Origin: Stieleria sp. JC731 | GTDB taxonomy: Bacteria > Planctomycetota > Planctomycetia > Pirellulales > Pirellulaceae | Assembly: GCF_020966635.1 (NCBI RefSeq) | Contig: NZ_JAJKFQ010000002.1 | Span: forward strand, 1,054,001-1,118,000 | Reading direction: 5' to 3' | DNA length: 64,000 nt | In this document: positions 9,048 through 17,906 of the stretch, in pieces | Layout: every line of letters starts with the position of its first letter | Position numbering within the stretch: the first letter of the stretch is position 1 | Position numbers and translations under genes: made by a program | Notes under the pieces: generated by a model | Database searches by the model: none | What the model saw: only the letters and a program-made list of their open reading frames with translations | What the model was told of the DNA's origin: nothing

Positions 9048-10364
9048 ATGTGGTGGGCCACCCTAAAACTTGCCGTGCGTAACCTGCTGCTGCACAAGAT
9101 GCGCAGTTCGTTGACGCTATTGGGGACAATCCTGGGTGTTGCCTCGGTCATCGCGATGCTGTCGATCGGCGAAGGCAGCAAGCAAGATGCGTTGGACCGT
9201 ATCCGACAGTTAGGCGCCGGCAACGTCATCGTCCGATCTTTAAAACCGGCACCGGAAGACAATTCCGGCGGCTCATCAAGCAACCAAGGCATCGTTTCGA
9301 CGGCCAGCTACAAAGTCAACGCATATGGCCTGACGTATAGCGATCTTCGCGCCCTGACCGAATTGCCAACCGGCGAGACCATCGTCCCCGTGATGATGAA
9401 AAAGCGTGACGTTTCCCATGGCCGGCGTCGTATCGGGCAAGCACGTGTGTTGGCGACAACACCCGATTTGGAAGATGTCCGTAAGATCGACGTCGCACGG
9501 GGTCGCTTCATCCAGCAACGCGACTTGGAAAATATGGCGAACGTCGCCGTACTGACCGAAGGCGCCGCAACGGCACTCTTTGGATTCAATGATCCGCTGG
9601 GGCAGCCCGTCCTGATTGGCGGGATCGCCTTCCGCGTTGTGGGCATCTTGAAACAACGTGACAGTGGGCGTGCCCGTGCGGGCGAAAGCGAAGGTGGCGA
9701 CGCGAACCGCGATATCTTTATTCCGCTGGATACTGGCCGAGCACGGTTTGGCTTTTTCGTCCGTGAAGGCGCCCGTGGTAGCCGAGAATTCGACCGTGTC
9801 GAGCTAAGCGAAATCACCCTGGCCGTCGCCGACGCCAATGATAAGGAAGCCGCCGCCCGCGTGGTCCCGACAGCGAATATGATTCGTGGACTGCTAGAAA
9901 AGAGCCACGCCGATAAAGAGGACTACCAAGTTTTGGTGCCGCTAGAGCTGATGGCTCAGGCCGAACACGAAAAGCGAATCTGGAATTTGGTGCTAGGAGC
10001 GATTGCCGGTATCTCGCTGCTAGTCGGTGGTATCGGGATCATGAACATCATGCTCGCGACCGTAACAGAACGTACCCGCGAGATCGGAATCCGGCGCGCG
10101 ATTGGTGCCAAACGGCGCGACATCATTCGCCAGTTCTTACTGGAAACGACGGTGCTGTCAGCGGCGGGTGGGGTCCTCGGCGTTGTGCTTGGCGTCTCGA
10201 TCCCGATCGCAGTGACGATGATGGCGGGAATGAAAACGGTGACCAGTATCGGAGCAATCTTGCTGGCCTTTGGAATCTCTGTCGCCACCGGTATCATCTT
10301 CGGTGTCTATCCGGCATACAAAGCCGCCGCGATGAATCCGATCGAAGCACTACGCAAACAATAG
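9048..10364 (+). CDS. MacB/FtsX-type ABC transporter permease
   Basis: The 438-residue protein shows the MacB_PCD plus FtsX layout. It has an N-terminal membrane helix (SSLTLLGTILGVASVIAMLSIGEG) and a large periplasmic domain (about residues 45-300). Three C-terminal helices follow, the first preceded by the family motif LVGGIGIMNIMLATVTERTREIGIRRAIGAKRRDI. It ends with YPAYKAAAMNPIEALR, which is typical of the family. MacB proper carries its ATPase on the same chain; here there is none, so a separate ATPase must be used. It follows the adaptor gene by 67 bp. The next gene is convergent, so the operon seems to be only adaptor plus permease and the nucleotide-binding subunit is not in this window. 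Confidence 0.9.
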   Translation: MWWATLKLAVRNLLLHKMRSSLTLLGTILGVASVIAMLSIGEGSKQDALDRIRQLGAGNVIVRSLKPAPEDNSGGSSSNQGIVSTASYKVNAYGLTYSDLRALTELPTGETIVPVMMKKRDVSHGRRRIGQARVLATTPDLEDVRKIDVARGRFIQQRDLENMANVAVLTEGAATALFGFNDPLGQPVLIGGIAFRVVGILKQRDSGRARAGESEGGDANRDIFIPLDTGRARFGFFVREGARGSREFDRVELSEITLAVADANDKEAAARVVPTANMIRGLLEKSHADKEDYQVLVPLELMAQAEHEKRIWNLVLGAIAGISLLVGGIGIMNIMLATVTERTREIGIRRAIGAKRRDIIRQFLLETTVLSAAGGVLGVVLGVSIPIAVTMMAGMKTVTSIGAILLAFGISVATGIIFGVYPAYKAAAMNPIEALRKQ

Positions 10365-10375
10365 TGAAGCGTGTG

Positions 10376-12769
10376 TTATCGGGCCTGTTTTCGTAGATAC
10401 TCAAAACGACGATCGTTAAAACGCATCATTCGTAACCATTCGTGCGGTGAATACGGCCGATGGTAGCTTTCGACCGGTTTTTCAATATACGCTTCTTTTT
10501 CGAGCTCAATTGCACGGTCATAGTCATTGATGGGTTGACCGAAATTGACTTGTTTCAGTGCCAGTTGTGTCAGCTGATCAATTGCCCGACTAGACCTTAG
10601 TCGTTCGACGTACATCCATGGTGCGGTCGGTGGTGCCGGAACGATTCCCCAATATTCAGATCGCTTCTGATCGACCTGACGCCAATTTCGTGTGATCGCT
10701 ATTCGTCGCGACTGACGCACAAGATCTTGATTCGGAAGCCCTTCGATAAGCTCCTTCAATTGCGTCCAGTCGGCATCGGGTTCGTTGGACATCGATTGGA
10801 TCGCCAATGAGCTGACCCAGTCGGCATTCTCTGCAACATACAGCAGTTCGTTGAGCGACAGGTTGCCTTGAACGATCTCTTTGCGAACGGTGTTTGACCA
10901 TTTGGTGAGAATTCGAATCGCATCCAGCTGCCATTCGTATTCTTGGGCTCCCGGTCCAGAGATTCGACTGATTGTAAATGTATCGCCCTGTAATACGGTG
11001 GCATGAAACGATTCAGCGTAAGTAAAAATCCCTAACAACCGTGTCATCGAAACGTGTTGTCCGACAGTCGAATCGTCAGCAAGTTCTTCTTTTAAATCTT
11101 GCAAATCATCGGTCGATGCCGGATTCCAGAACTGTGGTCGAAGTCTCTTCGTCCCCGCATCGGGAAGGACCACCCAAGCGGAAGATCCATCGCCGACTGG
11201 CAGGCGAGTCGAAAGCATGTCCGCCCGCCACGACGAATCCTTTGGTTCCATCGTCGCCCAGCGGAAGGTGAAAATGACCAAAACGGGAATCAGTAAGGCG
11301 ACTGCATAGTAGGTCCACGCACGACTTAGATAACGTCGACTGTAGGTGCTTCGCTGCATCCACAGCCCGGTCAAACGATACGACGCCACCAGCAACACGA
11401 CTGCAGAAATCAACAGCAACCCGCCGGCGCGCGGGTAGTACATGAAAATACAAAGCGTCAGCAAAGCCCCTGTAAACCAAACAGCGATGGGCCCCAAAAA
11501 GAAATTCAGCAGCGGCCGTGTTGTCGCCTGCGAGCACAACACCGCTAGCGCAAACGATGCCATCGGAACGGCATAGACGGTCAGGACAATCTCGGGTGCA
11601 TCAAACTGCCAGAGGATCAAATACTCCATCATTGCGGCCGCAATCACCAGATGCATGATGCAAAACGCAGGCAGCACACGCGTGAACCAGACAAGCCGAG
11701 GTGAGATGCCTCGATCGAAGAAAAACGCTTTTTGGCCACGAACGGAGTCGCTGTAGAACGTCAAACCGGCAACAGCAAATCCAATGATCGCAAGGATGGG
11801 GAACTGAACGTATTGCTCAGCGCCCATCGCTTGTTGAACGATAAAGCCGATCGAAATCACGGCCGCTATAAGTAAATACCATCGGACCGGCCGAATGCTT
11901 TGCCAAAGCAAAGCTCGAAACCGGCTGGGAGTCCGTCCGGCCAACGCCGCACCAAGCTTTCGCCCAGCGTGGCGAGGAGGTTGATACGCATTGGTGGTCA
12001 CCTCGTCCGACCAAACAATCCGAGGCGTCCGCTTAAGACCCCAAGCCCTGCGCGGCCAAGTCAGTCGACGCCAGGCCGCTACGTAGCCCAACACGCATAC
12101 GCCAACAGCGACGCTGATCGCGATCGCAATGAACAGTGACAAATCCTCGGTCAGAAGGGGAAGCGGATTATTCGCTCCGGATAGCTGAACGAAGACACCG
12201 AAGACAAACCAGATAGCCGCAACGGTCATCGGTATGCAGGCCATCAAACCGACGACGGGCGATCGAAACAAGTAACCCGCTAGCAAGCTGCAGAACAGAC
12301 AGCCATAGCTGAGCGAAATAAGCCCGATTGCAACCAGCAGTTCGCCCATCGCAATCTTTTGCTCGCTTGAAAATCGCAGATTCAATTCATATTGATTCAG
12401 CTTAAAGAAGATCCATAGCAAGAGGCTGCCGACAAGCCATGACAGGGCTAAGCAGGTGGCGGCAATGATGAACTTGCTATGCGTGATCTGTTTCCAATTC
12501 GCCGGCAGGGTTCCCAACCATTTGAGGGAACCGCTTTCCTCTTCACCCCCGATCAATATTGCCGGTGCGCCGAAAGCGACAAGAAACGGAATAAATGCCC
12601 ATATCACATGCGCGAAACTCGTCACATCTGTATTGCTAACGGGCGTCGTCAACACAGCGAATTGCAGCAACAGGAAAAAGCCTAACGATGCGACACACGC
12701 TGCCAAAGCAAGCGTTCGGATCAAGCGATAGTCTTTCCAAAGAAGTCGCGAATAGATATGCCAATTCAT
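10376..12769 (-). CDS. Large ABC-2-type transporter permease with C-terminal extra domain
   Basis: The 797-residue protein has about a dozen hydrophobic segments spread over residues 15-500, starting with WKDYRLIRTLALAACVASLGFFLLLQ. It contains the short cytoplasmic GGEEESGSLKWLGTLPANWKQI stretch that is common in ABC-2 permeases. Two sets of helices are visible, suggesting an internally duplicated membrane part. After the last helix (near residue 490) come about 300 residues without membrane segments, rich in Trp, Arg and acidic residues, of unknown function. It is the third gene of the operon with the GntR regulator and ATPase (80 bp after the ATPase). The substrate is unknown. YtrA-type operons elsewhere respond to cell-wall-active agents, but nothing here proves that role. 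Confidence 0.85.
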   Translation of the reverse strand: MNWHIYSRLLWKDYRLIRTLALAACVASLGFFLLLQFAVLTTPVSNTDVTSFAHVIWAFIPFLVAFGAPAILIGGEEESGSLKWLGTLPANWKQITHSKFIIAATCLALSWLVGSLLLWIFFKLNQYELNLRFSSEQKIAMGELLVAIGLISLSYGCLFCSLLAGYLFRSPVVGLMACIPMTVAAIWFVFGVFVQLSGANNPLPLLTEDLSLFIAIAISVAVGVCVLGYVAAWRRLTWPRRAWGLKRTPRIVWSDEVTTNAYQPPRHAGRKLGAALAGRTPSRFRALLWQSIRPVRWYLLIAAVISIGFIVQQAMGAEQYVQFPILAIIGFAVAGLTFYSDSVRGQKAFFFDRGISPRLVWFTRVLPAFCIMHLVIAAAMMEYLILWQFDAPEIVLTVYAVPMASFALAVLCSQATTRPLLNFFLGPIAVWFTGALLTLCIFMYYPRAGGLLLISAVVLLVASYRLTGLWMQRSTYSRRYLSRAWTYYAVALLIPVLVIFTFRWATMEPKDSSWRADMLSTRLPVGDGSSAWVVLPDAGTKRLRPQFWNPASTDDLQDLKEELADDSTVGQHVSMTRLLGIFTYAESFHATVLQGDTFTISRISGPGAQEYEWQLDAIRILTKWSNTVRKEIVQGNLSLNELLYVAENADWVSSLAIQSMSNEPDADWTQLKELIEGLPNQDLVRQSRRIAITRNWRQVDQKRSEYWGIVPAPPTAPWMYVERLRSSRAIDQLTQLALKQVNFGQPINDYDRAIELEKEAYIEKPVESYHRPYSPHEWLRMMRFNDRRFEYLRKQAR

Positions 12770-12849
12770 TTCACCAATCCCACCTTTAGCTCGGCATTAG
12801 CACCGGTTCAACACAGACAGGCCGTCACCATTTTTGATGCGACGACCCT

Positions 12850-13803
12850 TCAGCGACTCGACGCAAACGATTCTTTCGATGCGTCGCTTGTGGCACTTCG
12901 ATCTTGCTTTGGACGGTTCACGTGTGGATCACAGACCGCGACAAAGATTTCTTCCAATGTCGGCGTTGTTTGCTCGATCCGTACCACGCCGGAGCCTTCT
13001 TGGTAATCGTCTCGCCAATTGTCTTCCAAATCGGTGACAACCCACCTCATCTGCCGGCCGTTCTTTGTTTCCGTCAACACATCACCGCGAGGTAACAGGA
13101 TCGTCGCGTCGCTGTGATCCAGTGTCGCCGTAACGACCTGGGTTGAATCGCGAAGCGTTTGCAAAGGTTTGACCAGCTTCAGCTCACCCTCATGCAAAAT
13201 GCCAATCCAGTCCGCTACCCGTTCCACTTCACTGATTTGATGACTGGACAACAACACGGTATGTCCCAGCGCGGCCCGATCGACCATCGATTCCAAGAAT
13301 TGACGACGCACCATCGGATCGAGTCCACTGGTGGGTTCATCTAAGATCAGTAATTCGGGATCATGTGATGTCGCCAAGGCAAGCGCGACTTTTGCCCGCT
13401 GACCTTTACTCATGTTTTTGATTTTCACTCCGGCTGAGATATCGAAGCTGGCGAGTGCTTCGACATACCGTCCGGGAAATGAAGCGTCATAAAAAGCGGA
13501 TGTGAACCAGCCGATTTCTTCGGCGGTCATCCAGTCATACAAGGCCGGCGCGTCTGATACGTAGCCGGTCCGTTGCCGGATGAGTTCGCTATCTTCAATA
13601 CACGATAGCCCCAACACCGATGCCTGCCCTGAGTCCGGTTTGATCGCACCGGTCAAGATACGAATCATCGTCGTCTTGCCCGCGCCGTTTTCACCAAGCA
13701 GGGCAAACACGATTCCCGCTGGGATCTCCAAACTGACACGGTCGAGTGCCCGCTTGGCACCAAATGACTTGCTGACGCTCTGCAACGAAATGATCGAATT
13801 CAT
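12850..13803 (-). CDS. ABC transporter ATP-binding protein
   Basis: The 317-residue ATPase starts at the ATG at 13803 (MNSIISLQSVSKSFGAKRAL). A longer frame from 13887 would overlap the upstream regulator and is rejected. Walker A is GENGAGKTT, the signature region reads NMSKGQRAKVALALA (the usual LSGGQ is replaced by MSKGQ, as in the YtrB/BcrA-like group), Walker B is LLILDEPTSGLD, and the H-loop is SSHQ. A C-terminal region of about 100 residues (LKLVKPLQTLRDSTQVV onward) is common in this subfamily. It energises the permease encoded downstream at 10376-12769 and follows the GntR regulator by 43 bp in a three-gene operon. Confidence 0.93.
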   Translation of the reverse strand: MNSIISLQSVSKSFGAKRALDRVSLEIPAGIVFALLGENGAGKTTMIRILTGAIKPDSGQASVLGLSCIEDSELIRQRTGYVSDAPALYDWMTAEEIGWFTSAFYDASFPGRYVEALASFDISAGVKIKNMSKGQRAKVALALATSHDPELLILDEPTSGLDPMVRRQFLESMVDRAALGHTVLLSSHQISEVERVADWIGILHEGELKLVKPLQTLRDSTQVVTATLDHSDATILLPRGDVLTETKNGRQMRWVVTDLEDNWRDDYQEGSGVVRIEQTTPTLEEIFVAVCDPHVNRPKQDRSATSDASKESFASSR

Positions 13804-13846
13804 TGTGCATTTCCCTCTGAAAAGTATCCGGTGTGATAACAGACGC

Positions 13847-14269
13847 TCAACTGCTGCCATTGCCGCCAGCTTTGGCAGCGTTTTCAATCTCCGTCGTTTG
13901 CCGGGTCAGTTCCGCTTCGAATAACTGGCGCAGCTCTGAAGCTGTCATTCCACCGGCAAGGGCGTCGGCGAGGGCACGGCGAAAGCTTTCCGTGACAAGA
14001 AAATTGCGAGCCTTCATGCAACGCTTCATCGCGTCACGCCGAACCACCATGCCGCGACCGCGAAGCGCTTCAAGCACAAGATCGGATTGTAGCTCTTGAT
14101 AAGCTCGCGCTATCGTGTTCGAGTTGATTGCCAACTCATTGGCCAGCTGACGAACACTTGGGACCATTTGTCCACCAACAAGAATGCCGTCCGCAATCGC
14201 TAGCTTGACTTGCCGGACGATCTGTTCGTAGATCGGAACGTCCCCTTCCGGATCGATCGTGAAAAACAT
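13847..14269 (-). CDS. GntR-family regulator, YtrA subfamily
   Basis: The 140-residue protein has an N-terminal winged helix (PIYEQIVRQVKLAIADGILVGGQMVPSVRQLANELAINSNTIARAYQELQSDLVLEALRGRGMVV, residues about 11-75) and only a short helical tail of about 60 residues. The small tail in place of a full effector domain defines the YtrA subfamily, whose genes usually lead operons of ABC transporters, as here. A perfect inverted repeat (14303-14328) overlaps the likely promoter of this gene, which fits autorepression of the regulator-ATPase-permease operon. The effector is unknown. Confidence 0.93.
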   Translation of the reverse strand: MFFTIDPEGDVPIYEQIVRQVKLAIADGILVGGQMVPSVRQLANELAINSNTIARAYQELQSDLVLEALRGRGMVVRRDAMKRCMKARNFLVTESFRRALADALAGGMTASELRQLFEAELTRQTTEIENAAKAGGNGSS

Positions 14270-14302
14270 CTACAGGCACTCTCAGTTAGAGTGATCTCGA
14301 TT

Positions 14303-14328
14303 CGGTGTACCGCTGTCATGGTACACCG
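14303..14328. promoter_or_regulatory. Operator for the YtrA-type regulator
   Basis: Perfect 9-bp inverted arms CGGTGTACC (14303-14311) and GGTACACCG (14320-14328) are separated by 8 bp. The GTGTA...TACAC core resembles operators described for YtrA-type GntR regulators. It lies 34 bp upstream of the regulator's start and covers the proposed -10 box, as expected for autorepression. Confidence 0.75.
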
Positions 14329-14345
14329 GTTCGCGAATCTGTCAA
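14318..14345 (-). promoter_or_regulatory. Sigma-70-like promoter of the gntR-ABC operon
   Basis: On the minus strand TTGACA (14345-14340) is followed, 16 bp later, by TACCAT (14323-14318). This reads as a good -35 box and an acceptable -10 box. The -10 box lies inside the inverted repeat, so a bound repressor would block it. Confidence 0.6.
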
Positions 14346-14452
14346 GACAGATCAGGCAAATTCCGCGCTGCAATATCCGTTGCTCCATACACATCGATGC
14401 TGATCGATGCGAACTTCAACATTCGCAACGGAGAGCCGTCACCGAATCGAGA

Positions 14453-15433
14453 TCACAGTTCATCTAAAACGTGAATCGGGTGTCCCGACGTTCGACGCCA
14501 ACCGACAACGAGAATCGACACTGCGATCGGAGTTGCCACGATCAATCCCAAGCCAAGCAGAGAAATCCCGAATCCGAATAGGATGGATACGGCGGTCGCG
14601 ATTAAGAATGAATTGAATAGATGCGCAGCAGCAAGCTTTACTGACCGATGAACAAGCTTGCCCATCCCCAACGAAGTCAAACAGAGTGGCAGTGTGGGCC
14701 AAAGAAATGTTGCGATCGTGATCGGTGCGATGACTGAAAGCATGAACGCCAAGGCATACAACAACAAAGCCGTTTCGATCTTGCCGATCGAACTCGCACT
14801 GCGAATCATCAGACCCGTCGCCACGATCAATGCAGCCATAAAACAAAAAGCCACGATCATCACAAGCGAAACCCTCGCCAACAGTCGCCAACTCGGTTTC
14901 ATCGACGTTTTCAGCAAGGTCACTAAATCAACCTGCGGCCCTAAGATGCTGCTGTCGCAGGCGCGATTGATCAATTGCAAGGCGACGGTCATCCCATAGC
15001 ACGCCACCGCGATGAACAGCGGAGACAGCGCCGCTGCCAAAATCAGAGCCAGATTAAAGTTCACACGCGAGAACATGTTTAAGGCGATCAGTGGCGAGAT
15101 CACCGTGGCAACAAAGATTATCCCGACGCAAAACGAGGGCACAAAGATCTGACGCCGGCAGCTCGCCAACAAAATCTGAGCACCGACAAAGATCGATTCG
15201 ATCGAGACTCTTTGGTTGGCAACATCGATCTCCAAGCTTTCTTGCATTGGCGATTGAACGTTGGCATCGGATAGCCTATCTAATCTGTCAGGGTCTTGAT
15301 GCGAGGAACCGGCAACCGTTTCGGCAGTGAATTCGATCTGGCAGCCAGGACAACTCGAACGTTTGCCAGATGCCTCAAGCGGCAGCTCAAGTGTTGCCTG
15401 ACAGTTCGGACAGGTTTGAAGAAACGTTTCCAT
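14453..15433 (-). CDS. Zinc-ribbon multi-pass membrane protein
   Basis: From the ATG at 15433 the protein has 326 residues; a longer frame would overlap the gene upstream. The N-terminus is a zinc ribbon with CPNC and CPGC pairs (about residues 9-31, TCPNCQATLELPLEASGKR...SCPGCQIEF). After a polar linker there are about six membrane helices (for example FVPSFCVGIIFVATVISPLIAL and IIVATPIAVSILVVGWR). It follows the NosR-like gene by 19 bp and closes the run of minus-strand genes that begins with the ECF sigma factor. The role is unknown; similar zinc-ribbon membrane proteins are common in planctomycetes. Confidence 0.82.
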   Translation of the reverse strand: METFLQTCPNCQATLELPLEASGKRSSCPGCQIEFTAETVAGSSHQDPDRLDRLSDANVQSPMQESLEIDVANQRVSIESIFVGAQILLASCRRQIFVPSFCVGIIFVATVISPLIALNMFSRVNFNLALILAAALSPLFIAVACYGMTVALQLINRACDSSILGPQVDLVTLLKTSMKPSWRLLARVSLVMIVAFCFMAALIVATGLMIRSASSIGKIETALLLYALAFMLSVIAPITIATFLWPTLPLCLTSLGMGKLVHRSVKLAAAHLFNSFLIATAVSILFGFGISLLGLGLIVATPIAVSILVVGWRRTSGHPIHVLDEL

Positions 15434-15452
15434 GGTGCCACTTGGTGACGGG

Positions 15453-17210
15453 TCAATGAATTGAAAACATTTGCACGCCGATCGCGGTGACCAACAGCAG
15501 GCTCGCGACCACATCCGCGAATGTCAACCGATGGCTCGTCGCACGTTGTCGAAGAAAATCCAACAAGCGACCTGTCGGGCATCCCAAGCGGCAATACGCC
15601 ATCGGAATAAACATAGAAAGGACCAGTGTAGCGGCGGCAAATAGGATCGCCGCTAGCGGTGTGACTCGCCACAAGTAAGCGTGAAACGGTTCCCAATTGG
15701 CAAGCTCTACGGTCGGCCAGAATAGCAAGCACAGGTAGGCGATAACCAATGTCGCCCCTGGAATCCACTGCATCAACCGCGACAAGTTTTTTGGCAACGT
15801 TTGGTGCATCCGGCTTTTCCTTGCCGGACGAACGAGCTGCTGGATTGCGCCGTGAGGACAAAGATGATTGCAGTAAGGATTCGACTTTCCGGTCGCAGGA
15901 ACCACACAGGCAACCATCGCGATCGTTGCTAGCGCGGGTGCCAGACGCCAGGCCACGCCTTCGGCTCCCCAGCCAGCGATCAAGGACATCGAAATGAGGT
16001 TCCCGGTCCAAAACCCCAACACGGTGATTGTGGTGACCAGCCACAATCGACGAAGGGATTTGTTTCCGAACCAACGCATCCGCTTTGCCACCGCTAACGC
16101 GGCCAAAAGTAGAAAGCAGCCCAAATCTGAAAGGCCGAAACGAACGTCACCAAACCACTCTGTAAAACGACCTTTCAAGGTCGACCGCTGCAGTTTCTGT
16201 TGTCGGGCTGCCTCCTGCTGTGCAAGCCACTTCGAAGACGACTGATAAATGGTCTCCGTCATCGCCAAGCTTGTCATCGTCGCCCCCGAGACACCTTCGA
16301 CGCCGGAGGATTCTAATGTCATGCCGGCCAACGATTGCATCGACTTGTCGGTGAACTTTTTCCAAAAGCTTCGTTCCATGCGGCAGTAGCGCACGTACGG
16401 TTGATTGTCGAAAGAGGAGCGAATTTTGATCGCTTTGACTTGAGTCGACGCTTCATCGGACTGCGTCGGTTCACTCAACCATAACAACAGCTCGCTAGGA
16501 CCTTGGTATCCGACCACGCTTTCGACCAATGGCCCTGTGCGGATAACCCGTCCGAGTTGCCTCCCATCAGGCCCCAAGACGTTGATCTGATGGCCTGCGT
16601 CTTCAATGCGATCTGCATCAGGAAACCAGTCTTCCAATTCGACAAGCTCGATCGGATCGGGAAAGACCAATGACCCTCTTTCCCCACCGATTCGTGAAAG
16701 CACACCTTTGGCTAAGGCGAGCGAAGTCAATGTGGCTCCGGATACGCCGTCGATCGCACCAGCATCGTTTGGTCCTTCCCAGTCCCAATTCGCGAACTGT
16801 TCAAAAAAAGCCCGATCGTCTTGAACCTTTTGGACATGTTCGTCCGTGTCATCACTTTCGATCATGCGAACGCCCAAAACATTGAACGCCTGATCGATCA
16901 CCACCATCGCTTCGGTCGGTCCTCGATAACCGATGATGTCGATCGCGTCAGGAAGCGTACGTCCGACGCGCGCGATCGCCTGACCGGAACGATCATCAAC
17001 ATTCCAAAAACCATCGGCATCCTGGAACTCGTTGATCGCGTGTGCGGCAGGAACGACTTCCTGAACGAGTGCTAGATCAGGCGCCGATTGAAGTCCGCCT
17101 TGCCGATCAACTGGTCGCCGAGGTGAAGGGATCAGCCAGCAAAGCGCAATTACCATTGCCACTCGCAAGGAATGGACAAAAGGTGCGAAGCGACGAGACT
17201 GACTACGCAT
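15453..17210 (-). CDS. NosR-like membrane electron-transfer protein with two FMN-binding domains
   Basis: The 585-residue protein has an N-terminal signal/anchor (about 14-28) and two tandem FMN_bind-like domains. Each ends in a covalent-flavinylation motif of the type SGATxT: S157-T162 (GVSGATLTS) and S308-T313 (GVSGATMTS). A membrane part of about six helices follows (355-585) with two CxxxCP motifs, C447-NHL-C451 and C540-RLG-C544, as in NosR/NirI. The soluble ferredoxin tail of NosR is absent, which makes the protein shorter. Family knowledge: such proteins pass electrons from the membrane quinone pool or ferredoxin-like sites to flavins outside the cytoplasm. The covalent flavin needs an ApbE transferase, which is not in this window. 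It sits 13 bp after the release-factor-like gene. Confidence 0.87.
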   Translation of the reverse strand: MRSQSRRFAPFVHSLRVAMVIALCWLIPSPRRPVDRQGGLQSAPDLALVQEVVPAAHAINEFQDADGFWNVDDRSGQAIARVGRTLPDAIDIIGYRGPTEAMVVIDQAFNVLGVRMIESDDTDEHVQKVQDDRAFFEQFANWDWEGPNDAGAIDGVSGATLTSLALAKGVLSRIGGERGSLVFPDPIELVELEDWFPDADRIEDAGHQINVLGPDGRQLGRVIRTGPLVESVVGYQGPSELLLWLSEPTQSDEASTQVKAIKIRSSFDNQPYVRYCRMERSFWKKFTDKSMQSLAGMTLESSGVEGVSGATMTSLAMTETIYQSSSKWLAQQEAARQQKLQRSTLKGRFTEWFGDVRFGLSDLGCFLLLAALAVAKRMRWFGNKSLRRLWLVTTITVLGFWTGNLISMSLIAGWGAEGVAWRLAPALATIAMVACVVPATGKSNPYCNHLCPHGAIQQLVRPARKSRMHQTLPKNLSRLMQWIPGATLVIAYLCLLFWPTVELANWEPFHAYLWRVTPLAAILFAAATLVLSMFIPMAYCRLGCPTGRLLDFLRQRATSHRLTFADVVASLLLVTAIGVQMFSIH

Positions 17211-17223
17211 GGGGTCGCCCGGA

Positions 17224-17829
17224 TCAATGCAGCGGAAGCCGACCGTGGTGCTCGCGGACTCGATTGACCCAAACCAATGCGGGTGGATACGAGCGGAGCA
17301 GCATGACGATCTTGCTGGTCGAAGTGGACCACAAAGGCGCGACTAAACTTGGCTGACCACCACTGGCCCAAAGGTCGTTCAGCATCAGCGCCAGCACAGA
17401 GGGTTTATCGACGTTCTCTTCGTTCAGTTTGAATGAGTGACGTCGATAGCGTTTTCGAAGCGACGATTCAACCTCATCAAGTGAACCCACAGCTTCGGCC
17501 GAATTTTCCTGCGGATTGTCCAAGGGGCTCGGGGTCCGAACACCCAAAGCGATCGCATATCGAAGTCGACGAAGTGCGACATCACGATTCTGAGCTTGGC
17601 TTCGACGTTCAGTCGCTTCGCCGATCAGCCCGGTCGGGCGATGTTCCAAATACACGCCGCTGCTGGTCTTGTTGCGGTGCTGTCCCCCTGGACCGCTTCG
17701 CCGCTGAGTTCGCAAATCACTTTGCTGTGCAATTGTGTCAGGCTGCAGGCAGGCAAAATGGGGTGCCGAAAGCATTCGGCAATCCAAGCGAGTTTTCGGG
17801 TCAGGGACAGTCGCGTCGGCGTGATTCAT
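17224..17829 (-). CDS. Class-I release-factor-domain protein (ArfB/PrfH-like)
   Basis: From the ATG at 17829 the protein has 201 residues. The catalytic loop RRSGPGGQHRNKTSSGV (GGQ at 48-50) and the following strand region (VYLEHRPTGLIGEATERRSQAQNRDVALRRLR) match the RF-1 domain that hydrolyses peptidyl-tRNA. There is no codon-recognition domain, so it resembles ArfB/YaeJ or related ribosome-rescue factors. The basic C-terminal tail of ArfB is not obvious. Instead there are about 100 extra residues of unknown fold, which by chance include a second GGQ. The gene lies between the macroglobulin gene (77 bp) and the NosR-like gene (13 bp), an unusual place for a translation factor. Confidence 0.82.
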   Translation of the reverse strand: MNHADATVPDPKTRLDCRMLSAPHFACLQPDTIAQQSDLRTQRRSGPGGQHRNKTSSGVYLEHRPTGLIGEATERRSQAQNRDVALRRLRYAIALGVRTPSPLDNPQENSAEAVGSLDEVESSLRKRYRRHSFKLNEENVDKPSVLALMLNDLWASGGQPSLVAPLWSTSTSKIVMLLRSYPPALVWVNRVREHHGRLPLH

Positions 17830-17906
17830 CAGTTCCGGTGGCAGCAGTCGATCGGTGCCAACTGGATCACACGCGTGTTCATCCGGCACCGGTCTGTCGC
17901 TACATC

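Noticed and set aside
14407..14616. Small plus-strand frames near the operator
   Set aside because: They overlap the zinc-ribbon gene and carry no signal; only the operator and promoter are supported in this gap.
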